DNA from: Henriciella sp.
GTDB taxonomy: Bacteria > Pseudomonadota > Alphaproteobacteria > Caulobacterales > Hyphomonadaceae
Direction: 5' to 3'
Assembly (NCBI RefSeq): GCF_029936995.1
Contig: NZ_JAPYRE010000001.1
Location: 496,001-560,000 of the forward strand
DNA length: 64,000 nt
Positions within the stretch are counted from its first letter, which is position 1, and the number at the start of each line of letters is the position of its first letter. Below, in pieces: positions 1-8,685 of this stretch. The notes beneath the pieces were generated by a model, which saw only the letters and a list, made by a program, of their open reading frames with translations, ran no database searches and was not told the DNA's origin. The translations under genes and the position numbers were made by a program.

Positions 1-434
1 AGATGCAGGTCCCCGCCGATCGGTACGAGGATGGTATCATTCGTGCCCCAGTCATAGGATACGATGCCCTTCCGGCCCGCGATGCGCTTCCGTTCCCGTA
101 GCGCCTTTTCCTCTTCGGAAAGCTCAACCTCTTCCGGTTCCAGCAGGGTGGAGTCGACCAGCATGGATTGTTCGCCTGTTTCCACATCGAACTGCCACAG
201 GTCATAGCGGCTGGAATCGGCTTCGCGGGCCTTCAGGAAGGTGACGCGCTGGCCATCGGGCGAATATTTCACCCCTGTGGGCGAGGGCCCGTTGAGTGAA
301 GGCGAGGCGTAGAGGCGCTCTATGGTGAGCTCTTTCGAAGCCATGGTGTCCTTTTTCGGTTGGGCACTCGCGCTCGAGAAGGCGCAGAGAGCAGCGAAGG
401 CGGTGGCAGCTAGGCCGGTCGTCAGGGAGTTCAT
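1..434 (-). CDS. Dipeptidyl peptidase IV-type S9 prolyl oligopeptidase, N-terminal part (cut by window edge)
   Basis: Only the first 144 codons lie in the window; the gene runs leftward off the start. The reading begins with a typical Sec signal peptide (MNSLTTGLAATAFAALCAFS, then an Ala-Gln cleavage region) followed by the ELTIERLYASPSLNGPSPTG segment and the repeat YSPDGQRVTFLKAR, which are characteristic of the beta-propeller domain of peptidase family S9B. The catalytic alpha/beta-hydrolase domain lies outside the window. The likely role is periplasmic removal of X-Pro dipeptides from peptides. The family assignment is from recognition of the N-terminal propeller pattern; the catalytic triad cannot be seen here. 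Confidence 0.8.
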   Translation of the reverse strand, partial: MNSLTTGLAATAFAALCAFSSASAQPKKDTMASKELTIERLYASPSLNGPSPTGVKYSPDGQRVTFLKAREADSSRYDLWQFDVETGEQSMLVDSTLLEPEEVELSEEEKALRERKRIAGRKGIVSYDWGTNDTILVPIGGDLH

Positions 435-579
435 GAGCGGGAAACTAGCGCCTGGCGCGCGCCTGTCAGCCCCTCCGGCTGTATGTAACATCACGCTTTA
501 CCCCCCATCCGGGGGCGGCGGTTTCAATCGTCATTTGCAATGTTAGGCTCCTTCGTGACGCAAAAAGGGGGACTTTTCC

Positions 580-2016
580 ATGTCCAATCGCGCCATAACC
601 GGATGCAGCCTGCTGGTATTAGCCACAGCCCTTGTAGGTGAGGCCTTCGCTCAGGAGGAAAATCAAGCTTCTTCCTCGGCATCGTATGGTTATCAGTATA
701 CCGCACCGTATCCCAGGATGGATGGAGAGGCAGCCGTCATTACCGTCCGGCAGAACGGCGAAGGGTTGTCCATCGCGCATATCCATGCCGCAGATGCACC
801 GACGCCGCTTCTTGAAGGCGACCCGGAGGATTTCGAGCTGTCGAGCAGTGCGATGTTCCTTGCCGGTCCGGCCACGGACGGGCGTATCGTTTCACCTGAA
901 CCCATTGCCGGTGGCGTGCTGGTCGATGAGGGTGCACCTGCCTTCAAGGCCGGACAACGCTATGCCGATGGTGAAGCCTACAACGACGAGGCCGATGATT
1001 CTGCTCCAAGCTGGGCCGTGGAGGATCTGGAAATTGCCTTTAGCGATGGTAGCGATGACAAGCTGATCGCAGGCCGTGAGACCGACCATCGACAGCTGAG
1101 TGTGAGCTACACTCTCACACGCTATGGCAGTGATGGAGAGGTGCGCAACACAGAAAGCGTGGACGACACGCGTGATTTCTGGTTCGCGAAGGGCCTGCCC
1201 TATTCGCCCCTTCAGACCATCCCGAACAGGTATGATCCGGCTTACTTCACGCCCTCCGGCTATGAGCTTCTGGACGAAGCCATTCAGGAAAGGGTGCGCG
1301 GGGATATGCAGTCTTTCGGGGCCGTGCTTGCCCAGGAGGGCGAAGGGCCTGGCGGAATGTCAGGAGGCTCGCAGGTCTCGAGACTTGAAGACACAGAAAC
1401 CTTCATGCCGGAGGCCCTGTCTGCCATTCCGGTCCTTCCGGGAGACCAGGCTGATACGATGCTAGGTGCTCTATTCGTGACAGAGATGCTGAGAGATGGA
1501 GACCGTATCCCCGAAGGCGGCAGCCTCAACCTGTCCATCGGGGAGGGCCTGTCATCTGAAACCGGTCGCGCCGCCTGGCGCGAAATGCCGAACGGTGATT
1601 TCGGTATCGCACTCCACCCCGGTGAAGGCACGGCTGAGGGCTCTGTCCTGCTGCTCATGCGCCCGGTTAACGGGGTGCCGGCTGCCGGCAGCTATGGCGT
1701 CGCCGGTGTGAAAAGTCGTGAGAGCTTGTCGCAGATGGATGAAGCCGGACTTGAAGATTATGCCGGAAAATTCCAGCCGATGGGCATGGTTCGCCAAAAC
1801 GGGCAGGACTTTGTCGTCACCGGCTTCAGCGATGGTGGCGTCACGATTGATGAAAGCGGTGAGGGGACGGTTTCAGGGTCGCTCGACGCGACGCTTAGCC
1901 TGATCGCGATTGATGGATCGGGCGAGACCGGCGAACTCGATGTGAGCGGCGCGTTCATGGCGGTTGACGGTCTCGAGGCCCGCTTCCAGAGCCCTGTTTC
2001 ACGGGTCAGGCGGTAA
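580..2016 (+). CDS. Secreted acidic protein of unknown function, 478 aa
   Basis: A long reading frame with an N-terminal signal peptide (hydrophobic stretch about residues 5-22, cleavage after GEAFA) and a purine-rich ribosome site (AAAAAGGGGG) 9-10 bases before the ATG. The mature protein is acidic, rich in Gly, Ser, Asp and Glu, and has no transmembrane segment, so it should be periplasmic or exported. The C-terminal 100 residues alternate polar and hydrophobic residues (GTVSGSLDATLSLIAIDGSG), suggesting beta-structure. I do not recognise the family. It stands alone between the divergently read peptidase gene and ettA. A different function cannot be excluded; that it is a real gene is supported by codon usage, signal peptide and lack of a better frame. 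Confidence 0.75.
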   Translation: MSNRAITGCSLLVLATALVGEAFAQEENQASSSASYGYQYTAPYPRMDGEAAVITVRQNGEGLSIAHIHAADAPTPLLEGDPEDFELSSSAMFLAGPATDGRIVSPEPIAGGVLVDEGAPAFKAGQRYADGEAYNDEADDSAPSWAVEDLEIAFSDGSDDKLIAGRETDHRQLSVSYTLTRYGSDGEVRNTESVDDTRDFWFAKGLPYSPLQTIPNRYDPAYFTPSGYELLDEAIQERVRGDMQSFGAVLAQEGEGPGGMSGGSQVSRLEDTETFMPEALSAIPVLPGDQADTMLGALFVTEMLRDGDRIPEGGSLNLSIGEGLSSETGRAAWREMPNGDFGIALHPGEGTAEGSVLLLMRPVNGVPAAGSYGVAGVKSRESLSQMDEAGLEDYAGKFQPMGMVRQNGQDFVVTGFSDGGVTIDESGEGTVSGSLDATLSLIAIDGSGETGELDVSGAFMAVDGLEARFQSPVSRVRR

Positions 2017-2047
2017 TGAACTAGAGGCTGATGACTGGCCTGACGTT

Positions 2048-2080
2048 TCAGCCCGTCCGACGATCTGCCGGGCGGGCTGA
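2048..2080 (+). terminator. Stem-loop after the secreted-protein gene
   Basis: Perfect 8-bp arms TCAGCCCG and CGGGCTGA enclose a 17-base loop, 32 bases past the stop codon of the preceding gene. There is no T-run after it, so it may stabilise the mRNA end or assist Rho-dependent termination rather than act alone. Confidence 0.35.
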
Positions 2081-2200
2081 CTGCGTGCAACCAGTTGTAT
2101 GTACCTGTCAGGCGACTACCTTACGGCTTGATCAAATAGCCATTACGCGTCTACACCGCGAGGCTCCCAGTTCATCCAGAAGACAAGGTACTCATCGCCC

Positions 2201-3868
2201 ATGGCCGGACCGCAATACGTCTATCACATGCAGGGCCTCACCAAGGCTTATCCCGGCGGCAAGAAGGTGTTCGAGAACATCCATCTTTCCTTCCTGCCGG
2301 ATGCCAAGATCGGTGTGGTCGGCGTCAACGGGTCGGGTAAGTCGACCCTGCTGCGCATCATGGCGGGTGAGGACAGCGAGTTTAATGGCGAAGCCTGGGC
2401 CGCCGATGGAACCAAGGTCGGCTACCTCCCGCAGGAGCCGAAGCTCGACGAGAGCAAGACCGTCTTCGAGAACATTGCCGGCCAGTGCCCGGAAAAACAG
2501 CTTTTCGACAAGTTCAACGAGCTCTCGACCAAGCTCGGCGAGGAATACTCCGACGAACTGATGGAAGAGATGACCGCGCTTCAGGAGCAGGTCGACCAGG
2601 CCGATGCCTGGGACATCGATTCCAAGATCGAGATGGCGATGGTCGCCCTTGGTTGTCCGGAAGGCAGCGCCGAGGTCACCAATCTGTCAGGGGGTGAAGT
2701 CCGCCGCGTCGCGATCTGCCGGTTGCTGCTTTCGCGTCCTGACATGATCCTGATGGACGAACCGACCAACCACCTCGATGCCGAGACGGTGGCCTGGCTC
2801 CAGAACTATCTGATCAATTTCCCGGGCTGCGTCATCCTCGTCACGCACGACCGTTATTTCCTCGACAAGATCACCGACTGGATCCTCGAGCTCGATCGTG
2901 GCCGGGGCATTCCCTACAAGGGTAATTATTCCGACTGGGTTGAGCAGAAAGCCAAGCGGATGGCGCAGGAAGCCCGCGAGGATGCCGGCAAGAAGCGCAC
3001 GCTGGCGAAAGAACTCGAATGGGTTCAGGCCGGTGCGAAAGCCCGCCAGACCAAGTCGAAGGCTCGTATCCAGGCTTATGAAGAGCGCGCCGCCGAGGCC
3101 GAGCGCGAGAAGGTTTCACACGCCCAGATCCGCATTCCCCCCGGGCCACGTCTCGGCAATCAGGTCATCGAGGCTGAGAACCTGCGCAAGGCGTTCGGTA
3201 ACAACCTGCTGATCGACGACCTGTCATTCTCCCTGCCGCCCGGCGGCATCGTCGGGGTGATCGGCCCGAACGGGGCCGGTAAGTCGACCCTGTTCAAGAT
3301 GATCCTCGGGCAGGAAGAGCCGGATGCCGGCACCTTGCAGGTAGGGGACTCGGTAGAGCTAGGCTATGTCGACCAGTCCCGCGACAAGCTCGACGACAAG
3401 AAGAATGTCTGGGAAGAAATTTCCGACGGGCTTGATGTGCTCGATATTGGCGGGGTCGACGTGAATTCGCGTGCCTATACAGGTGCGTTCAACTTCAAGG
3501 GCTCCGACCAGCAGAAGAAGGTCGGCATGCTGTCGGGTGGTGAACGCAACCGGGTTCACCTCGCCAAAATGCTGCGCCAGAGCGCCAACCTGCTGCTGCT
3601 GGACGAACCGACCAACGATCTCGATGTTGAGACGCTTCAGGCGCTGGAAGAGGGCCTCGACGGCTTCCCCGGCTGTGCCGTCATCATCTCGCACGACCGC
3701 TGGTTCCTTGACCGTATGGCCACCCACATCCTCGCTTTCGAGGGCGACAGCCATGTCGAGTGGTTCGAGGGCGACTTCTCCTCCTATCTGGAGGACAAGA
3801 AACGCCGTCTCGGCCCCGATGCGGTCGAGCCGAAGCGCCTGAAGTTCAAGAAGTTCACGCGCGACTAA
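2201..3868 (+). CDS. ettA: Energy-dependent translational throttle protein EttA (ABC-F ATPase)
   Basis: The 555-residue length equals that of Escherichia coli EttA. Two ABC cassettes are visible: Walker A GVNGSGKST at residues 41-49, signature LSGGEVRR and Walker B LMDEPTNHLD in the first; Walker A GPNGAGKST, signature LSGGERNR and LLLLDEPTNDLD in the second. Between them (about residues 240-320) lies the charged arm/linker region (KRMAQEAREDAGKKRTLAKE and following) that in EttA contacts the P-site tRNA. There are no transmembrane segments. EttA binds the ribosomal E site and gates entry into elongation according to the ATP/ADP ratio. An AAGGT ribosome site precedes the ATG. The family call is firm; other ABC-F proteins differ in linker pattern. 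Confidence 0.95.
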   Translation: MAGPQYVYHMQGLTKAYPGGKKVFENIHLSFLPDAKIGVVGVNGSGKSTLLRIMAGEDSEFNGEAWAADGTKVGYLPQEPKLDESKTVFENIAGQCPEKQLFDKFNELSTKLGEEYSDELMEEMTALQEQVDQADAWDIDSKIEMAMVALGCPEGSAEVTNLSGGEVRRVAICRLLLSRPDMILMDEPTNHLDAETVAWLQNYLINFPGCVILVTHDRYFLDKITDWILELDRGRGIPYKGNYSDWVEQKAKRMAQEAREDAGKKRTLAKELEWVQAGAKARQTKSKARIQAYEERAAEAEREKVSHAQIRIPPGPRLGNQVIEAENLRKAFGNNLLIDDLSFSLPPGGIVGVIGPNGAGKSTLFKMILGQEEPDAGTLQVGDSVELGYVDQSRDKLDDKKNVWEEISDGLDVLDIGGVDVNSRAYTGAFNFKGSDQQKKVGMLSGGERNRVHLAKMLRQSANLLLLDEPTNDLDVETLQALEEGLDGFPGCAVIISHDRWFLDRMATHILAFEGDSHVEWFEGDFSSYLEDKKRRLGPDAVEPKRLKFKKFTRD

Positions 3869-3877
3869 GGGGGCAGG

Positions 3878-4654
3878 GTGCGCCACACCACCTCTCACAT
3901 CCTGCCCGCTGGTCTTGCCCTGGCCGCGTTGGCGGGGCTCGGATGGCTGGTTTACAGTGAGGCGGCGATCACGGGCCTGGACCAGGCTCTGAGCGATGCG
4001 GTCATTGCGCTCCGCAATTCGCCGACAGACTGGCTTGTGGTGCTCGTCACCCTGTTTGGCGATGCATTGAGCCTGACGCTCATTGCTGTGGCGATGGTGC
4101 TGACGCTGTTGCTCCGGCGGGCCTGGTGGCCCGCTTTGAGCTGTGCGGCGGCTTTCATCCTGACCCCGCTGACCGTCAAGGCCATAAAGTTTCTCGTCGC
4201 GCGTGAAAGGCCGACTGCGGACCTGTATGGCGGTGTCGAGAGCTTCAGCTTTCCATCCGGCCACATGACGAACTCGGCCGTGATCTATGGTGCGCTGGCC
4301 ATTTTTGCCGCCCATGCACTGACCGGCACACGTCAAAGACTGGTGATCGGTGCCTTCATCCTGCTCATCATGCTGATGGGGCTGTCGCGTATCTATCTCG
4401 GGGCGCATTGGCCGAGCGATGTGGTCGGCGCGGTTCTCCTGGCGTCGGTATTCCTGTTCCTGGTCGCGTGGGGCTTTGACCAGATGCCCGGCGAAACCCG
4501 TTTTGCGCGCCCTTTTGCCTTCGTCGTTGCTGTCATGCTCGTGATCTGGGCGGTCTATGCCATCCTGACACTTGAGGCCGCGATGGACCTCTATGCCGTG
4601 GATGTGACTCCTGAAGGCACGATAGAGCTGGAGCCTGCGGTATCGCCTGAATGA
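3878..4654 (+). CDS. PAP2-family membrane phosphatase
   Basis: All three phosphatidic acid phosphatase type 2 motifs are present: KFLVARERP (K-x6-RP), FPSGHMTNS (PSGH) and SRIYLGAHWPSD (SR-x5-H-x3-D). Hydrophobic segments number five to six, placing it in the inner membrane with the active site facing the periplasm. The 258-residue protein should dephosphorylate a lipid phosphate such as undecaprenyl diphosphate, phosphatidate or phosphatidylglycerophosphate; the substrate cannot be told from sequence. The start is a GTG ten bases after the ettA stop, with GGGGGCAGG as ribosome site, so it is probably cotranscribed with ettA. Confidence 0.9.
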   Translation: MRHTTSHILPAGLALAALAGLGWLVYSEAAITGLDQALSDAVIALRNSPTDWLVVLVTLFGDALSLTLIAVAMVLTLLLRRAWWPALSCAAAFILTPLTVKAIKFLVARERPTADLYGGVESFSFPSGHMTNSAVIYGALAIFAAHALTGTRQRLVIGAFILLIMLMGLSRIYLGAHWPSDVVGAVLLASVFLFLVAWGFDQMPGETRFARPFAFVVAVMLVIWAVYAILTLEAAMDLYAVDVTPEGTIELEPAVSPE

Positions 4655-4752
4655 TGCGGGCACCGCCTGAAAGCCCGCTCAAGTCAGCCTCAAAGGAAAA
4701 GTAATCTATCTGTGTTTCATATGGTTCTTGAAGGAACCTATAGAATGAGGTG

Positions 4753-5997
4753 ATGTCCCTCAGGCATTCAGGCAAGGCGATGAAAAAGACCCCGCTCAAT
4801 GTTCAGCCACACTCCGGCAAGGTGACCGAAGTAAACCTCTCATCGCTGGAGGAGAGAGGCGACCTCTCGAAGACATCAGAGGAGCATATGTCTGGGGGCG
4901 AGCAGGAACAGGCTCCCCGTAGAGCAAAACGGTCAGAAGATGCCCCCTATTCACCTGCTGATGCGTTTTTCGAGAATATCGTGGCGACGCTCCGTAACCT
5001 GCTGGCTGTCGAGTCGGCGACGATCTCTGTTACGGATGGCCAGCAAAGATGGCTCAAAGCTTCTTCAGGACTTGAGAGCGAGGACATCTACAGCGACGTT
5101 AAATTCTATGCGGGTGTACCAATACGCACGGATGACGAGGAGATAATCGGCACGCTGTCGGCTCTGGATTCCAGTGAAAAGAAACTCACGCGAAACCAGC
5201 TTGAGGGCATGGAGAATATCGCCAGGGTGGTGACGGATTTCTTCAAGCTCCGGCAGCTGGCATCGAATGACGGACTGACAGGCCTTCTGACCCGCAGGGC
5301 CTTTGAGGAACAAAGCAACAGGGTCACGCAGCTCTGTGCCCGTCACAGGCATAATCTGAACCTGATCTGTTTCGATCTCGATCACTTCAAGTCCATTAAC
5401 GATACGTATGGTCATCAGGCTGGCGACAGCGTCCTCCAGTCCGTGGCGAAGACTTGTACGTCTCATCTGCGTCAAAGCGACATATTCGGTCGGCTCGGCG
5501 GGGAGGAGTTTGCCCTGTTGTTGCCCCAGACAGATGAAAGTGGCGCTGTACTCGTGGCCGAAAAACTGCGCCGGGCCATTGCGGCTTTGCGGTTCGATTT
5601 TTCGGGCAAGACTGTGGGTGTAACAGCGAGTTTTGGCATCGCCGGCCAGAAGGACCGCCAGTACGACCTTCCCACGCTTATAGGGCGTGCCGATGCGTCG
5701 ATGTATGAAGCCAAACAGAACGGTCGGAACAGATGCATTGCCTGGGGACAGGCGGATGTTGTCCAACGGGTGGTTCGCCGGCGTGTGCTGAAGGCCGGCC
5801 AGATTGTCTTCGCGGGTAATGTTGCCTCGATTGATTGTACTGTCCGTTCGCTCGGTCAGGAGGGGGCAGGTCTTGATCTCGTTACGACGACGAATGTGCC
5901 GGATGAATTCCGCCTGCTGATCCGCTCGGATAATCTCAGCGTGTCCTGCAAGGTCTTGTCACGCACGCGAACCCACCTGGAGGTCGAATTTCGCTAG
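4753..5997 (+). CDS. GGDEF diguanylate cyclase-like protein with degenerate GAF and C-terminal PilZ-like domain
   Basis: Three parts are visible: a charged, probably disordered leader (about residues 1-60); a short GAF-like region ending in FYAGVPIRTDDEEIIGTLSALD; a GGDEF domain with DLDHFKSINDTYGHQAGD, active-site motif GGEEF and an RxxD inhibitory site (RQSD) five residues upstream; and a C-terminal PilZ-like barrel from about RRRVLKAGQIVF to the end. It should make cyclic di-GMP and perhaps bind it through PilZ, although the N/DxSxxG motif is degenerate (SLGQEG). Compared with its neighbour at 6182 the GAF has lost its first part (no LDTPRE-type helix). An alternative start at 4780 has an AAGG site; a GTG at 4750 is also possible. 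Confidence 0.88.
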   Translation: MSLRHSGKAMKKTPLNVQPHSGKVTEVNLSSLEERGDLSKTSEEHMSGGEQEQAPRRAKRSEDAPYSPADAFFENIVATLRNLLAVESATISVTDGQQRWLKASSGLESEDIYSDVKFYAGVPIRTDDEEIIGTLSALDSSEKKLTRNQLEGMENIARVVTDFFKLRQLASNDGLTGLLTRRAFEEQSNRVTQLCARHRHNLNLICFDLDHFKSINDTYGHQAGDSVLQSVAKTCTSHLRQSDIFGRLGGEEFALLLPQTDESGAVLVAEKLRRAIAALRFDFSGKTVGVTASFGIAGQKDRQYDLPTLIGRADASMYEAKQNGRNRCIAWGQADVVQRVVRRRVLKAGQIVFAGNVASIDCTVRSLGQEGAGLDLVTTTNVPDEFRLLIRSDNLSVSCKVLSRTRTHLEVEFR

Positions 5998-6181
5998 GCG
6001 CCTTTTCCCGGGATTGGCATTCTGAAAGCCCGACAATACCGGCCAGGTGGGGCTGTTGCACCCAATGCCTACAATTTCCACGATCTGGTAACCCGGCCCT
6101 AACGTCGGTACGTAATAATCAAATAGAGCTATACTGTGCAGGAAAGTCCCGTTTTTCTTCCAAGCGCAGGAAAGGAATGAC

Positions 6182-7435
6182 ATGACCATGGACCCCGCCA
6201 GAACGGACGGAGGGCCGCGCAAGGAAACCCGCTACGAAGCGCGACGGCTTGAAGCCGTCCAGTCCATGGGGATACTCGATACCCCGCGTGAAGACAGCTA
6301 CGACCGGATTGTCCGGCTTGTTAGAGCGAGCTTCAACGTGGACATGGCACTCATTTCCATCATCGATGCTCACCGCCAGTGGTATAAGGCGAGTGAGGGG
6401 ATGGACCTGGATGAGGTGCCTGTGCAGGAGACTTTCTGCCGCCGGACGATCAACATGAACGGGCCGCTTGTCGTAAACGATGCGACCAGGCACCCCCTGT
6501 TCAAGGATAATCCCTATGTCACCGGCGAAGCGAATATCCGTTTCTATGCCGGCATCCCTCTCAAGACGAAGAAGGGTTATTCCATCGGCACGATCTGCGC
6601 AGTGGATTCAGAACCACGCGAGTTCAACGCGTCTGACATGCAGATCCTGGATGACCTGGCCTGTATCGTGATCGAGCAGATGGAGCTGCGTGAACGGGCC
6701 ATGACGGACGAGATGACAGGGGCTCTGTCGCGCCGGGCTCTCCGTGACGAGGGCGGGCGGCTTGCGGCCCTTGCGAGCCGGCACAGGCACAACCTCACCG
6801 CGATATGCTTCGATCTCGATCATTTCAAATCAATCAACGACACCTATGGGCACGCCGCTGGCGATGAGGTTCTCATAAGGGTGGCCGAAACGGTAAAGCA
6901 GAGGATGCGCAAGAGTGACATCTTCGCCCGTGTCGGCGGGGAGGAGTTCGCCATTCTCCTGCCAGAGACGGACCGCAAAGGGGCGATGGAAGTCGCTGAG
7001 AAACTGCGCAGGGATATTTCCGGCTTGCGCTTCGAATTCAAGGAAAAGACCATCGGCGTGACGGCGAGTTTCGGTGTCGCGGCTTTCGATATCGAGACCA
7101 AGGATCTCGACATGCTGCTCGTCAGGGCAGATGCGGCACTCTACCAGTCGAAGAATGATGGCCGGAACCGGTGTACAGGCTGGGGCACAGGCGACGTCTC
7201 GGTAAAGTCGGCCCGGCGGCGTGTCCTCAAGGCAGGCAAGATCAGCTTCATGAATGGTGGCGCCTCTATAGACTGTACCGTGCGCACACTCGGTCAGGAG
7301 GGTGCAGGGATGGACCTGATCTCGACAGCGAACGTGCCGGACGAGTTCCGTCTCATCATTCGTTCCGACGGGCTGGATGCCTCATGCCGTGTCACCCAGC
7401 GCACACGCACGCACCTTGAGGTGGACTTCCGCTAG
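6182..7435 (+). CDS. GAF-GGDEF-PilZ diguanylate cyclase-like protein
   Basis: A 417-residue paralogue of the preceding gene. Residues about 20-170 form a complete GAF sensor beginning with RRLEAVQSMGILDTPRE; residues about 175-335 form the GGDEF domain with DLDHFKSINDTYGHAAGDE, GGEEF at 252-256 and an intact inhibitory RxxD (RKSD, 243-246); the last 75 residues are a PilZ-like barrel (RRRVLKAGKISF...THLEVDFR) nearly identical in pattern to that of the neighbour. It should synthesise cyclic di-GMP under control of a small ligand or redox state sensed by GAF, with product feedback. The 184-base gap before it suggests its own promoter. The stop overlaps the convergent gene by three bases. Confidence 0.9.
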   Translation: MTMDPARTDGGPRKETRYEARRLEAVQSMGILDTPREDSYDRIVRLVRASFNVDMALISIIDAHRQWYKASEGMDLDEVPVQETFCRRTINMNGPLVVNDATRHPLFKDNPYVTGEANIRFYAGIPLKTKKGYSIGTICAVDSEPREFNASDMQILDDLACIVIEQMELRERAMTDEMTGALSRRALRDEGGRLAALASRHRHNLTAICFDLDHFKSINDTYGHAAGDEVLIRVAETVKQRMRKSDIFARVGGEEFAILLPETDRKGAMEVAEKLRRDISGLRFEFKEKTIGVTASFGVAAFDIETKDLDMLLVRADAALYQSKNDGRNRCTGWGTGDVSVKSARRRVLKAGKISFMNGGASIDCTVRTLGQEGAGMDLISTANVPDEFRLIIRSDGLDASCRVTQRTRTHLEVDFR

Positions 7436-7788
7436 CCGCCGCGCCGGAATGGCGAATCTATGACGATGCGGCGCGGGCTTTCGTCAGTTTCGCGGGACGC
7501 GCCTGCCAGCTCGTCCTGGCTGTCCTGTGCCACGAAGCCTTGCATGCTACTGGTGGCCGCCATGCCGCCTGCCGCGGCGTCGTCCCTGGGCACGATTTCA
7601 AAACCGAGAAAGCCGAGCAGAAAATAGAAGCCGATCCCGGTCAGTATGGCTGTCAGCAGGGTGCGCAGGATGAAGCGGATGATTGCGCCGCGCACCATCC
7701 AGGCGACAATCGCGGCCCCGCCGCTTCCTGCCAGCCCGGCCCCGGAGGCCACAGCGGCCAGGTCAAATACCTCATTGAACCAGTCCAT
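7432..7788 (-). CDS. Small inner-membrane protein of unknown function, 118 aa
   Basis: Residues about 12-32 and 38-64 are strongly hydrophobic (AAVASGAGLAGSGGAAIVAW; FILRTLLTAILTGIGFYFLL), then a polar, charged tail of about 50 residues follows. The pattern indicates two membrane spans with a soluble C-terminus. No family is recognised. It converges on the GAF-GGDEF-PilZ gene, overlapping it at the stop codons, and has an AGGGAAGGTC-type ribosome site before its ATG. It is probably real because the hydrophobic segments are coherent and no other frame explains this interval. Confidence 0.65.
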   Translation of the reverse strand: MDWFNEVFDLAAVASGAGLAGSGGAAIVAWMVRGAIIRFILRTLLTAILTGIGFYFLLGFLGFEIVPRDDAAAGGMAATSSMQGFVAQDSQDELAGASRETDESPRRIVIDSPFRRGG

Positions 7789-7834
7789 CGAGACCTTCCC
7801 TTAATTATTGGCGCGTTATAGGCACGATTGCGGC

Positions 7835-8572
7835 TCAGCAATTGTTGAGGACAAGCCTCACTCCGCCAATGCGCACGCCATCGCCATTGCTTTGCAGGTT
7901 CATCCGGTCTGCACGCTCCAGTGCGTCCATGGCGTTTCGCGTGCTTATGCAGAAAGCTTCGAGCCGTGTCTGACTGCCGGTCTGGAAGACAAGCGTCTGA
8001 TCATCCATGAGCCCGATTTTCGTGGCGTCCGGCTGTGTCGAGGCAGGCACACCCAGAGCGGCGGCCCAGCGTGAGGCCAGGCTGTTGGCGTCCGGGCTCT
8101 CCAGGATGGCCCCGCTGAGCTCACCTTCAATCGTCTCTTTTTCCCACTTCGGCCCGGCCCAGCGCCAGCTGTCCCAGGGATGGGCTTCATCGAGCGAGAC
8201 AATCGCCGCCCCGACATCGGAAGGGTGGATATGGCTTGCGGCGATATCCTCCAGGTCGATGTCCCAGACCCGGCGAATACCGGCGCCGTCGAGGCGGGCA
8301 CGTGCGCTCTTGAGGTCATCGGTCTGGAAGATGGCCATGTACCCGCCGGGGCCCTGCCGGTCGAGGAAGCGCTGGACGGGTGCATCCTTCTGCGTCGGCG
8401 CAACGATTTCTATGAACTGCTTGCCGATGGCGAAGACGGCATTCTCCAGCCCGAACTCGGCCACGCCGGGATCGGCATAGGGCTCGCCAAGATCGAGAAC
8501 TTCACGCAGCTGGTCAGCGGTTTTGAGGCTTTCAGCAGCAATGACGAGTTGTCTGAGGCGGAGAGCGGTCAT
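7835..8572 (-). CDS. Glyoxalase/VOC-fold protein, 245 aa
   Basis: The protein starts MTALRLRQLVIAAESLKTAD, a typical first beta strand and helix of a vicinal-oxygen-chelate module, and contains NAVFAIGKQFIEIVAPTQ and GPGGYMAIFQTDDLKSARAR, matching the glyoxalase-like domain family in which two modules are joined. I chose the ATG at 8572 because the first 11 codons of the longer frame precede the conserved first strand. The chemistry is unknown; members of the fold include lactoylglutathione lyases and dioxygenases, and the metal-binding residues are not clear enough to tell whether it is an enzyme. It stands alone on the minus strand. Confidence 0.75.
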   Translation of the reverse strand: MTALRLRQLVIAAESLKTADQLREVLDLGEPYADPGVAEFGLENAVFAIGKQFIEIVAPTQKDAPVQRFLDRQGPGGYMAIFQTDDLKSARARLDGAGIRRVWDIDLEDIAASHIHPSDVGAAIVSLDEAHPWDSWRWAGPKWEKETIEGELSGAILESPDANSLASRWAAALGVPASTQPDATKIGLMDDQTLVFQTGSQTRLEAFCISTRNAMDALERADRMNLQSNGDGVRIGGVRLVLNNC

Positions 8573-8685
8573 GAAGTTGCCTAGTATAGATGACGTAACG
8601 GACACAAAGAAATAAGTTTATATCAGTCTTGTCGCGCCACCGGAGCCCTGCGTCAACTCAAGTCACCGTTATGCGGACGCCGCGT

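Noticed and set aside
3359-4663. Open frame of 434 codons opposite ettA and the PAP2 gene
   Set aside because: It crosses two well-supported genes and has His/Gln/Arg-rich composition without recognisable domains.
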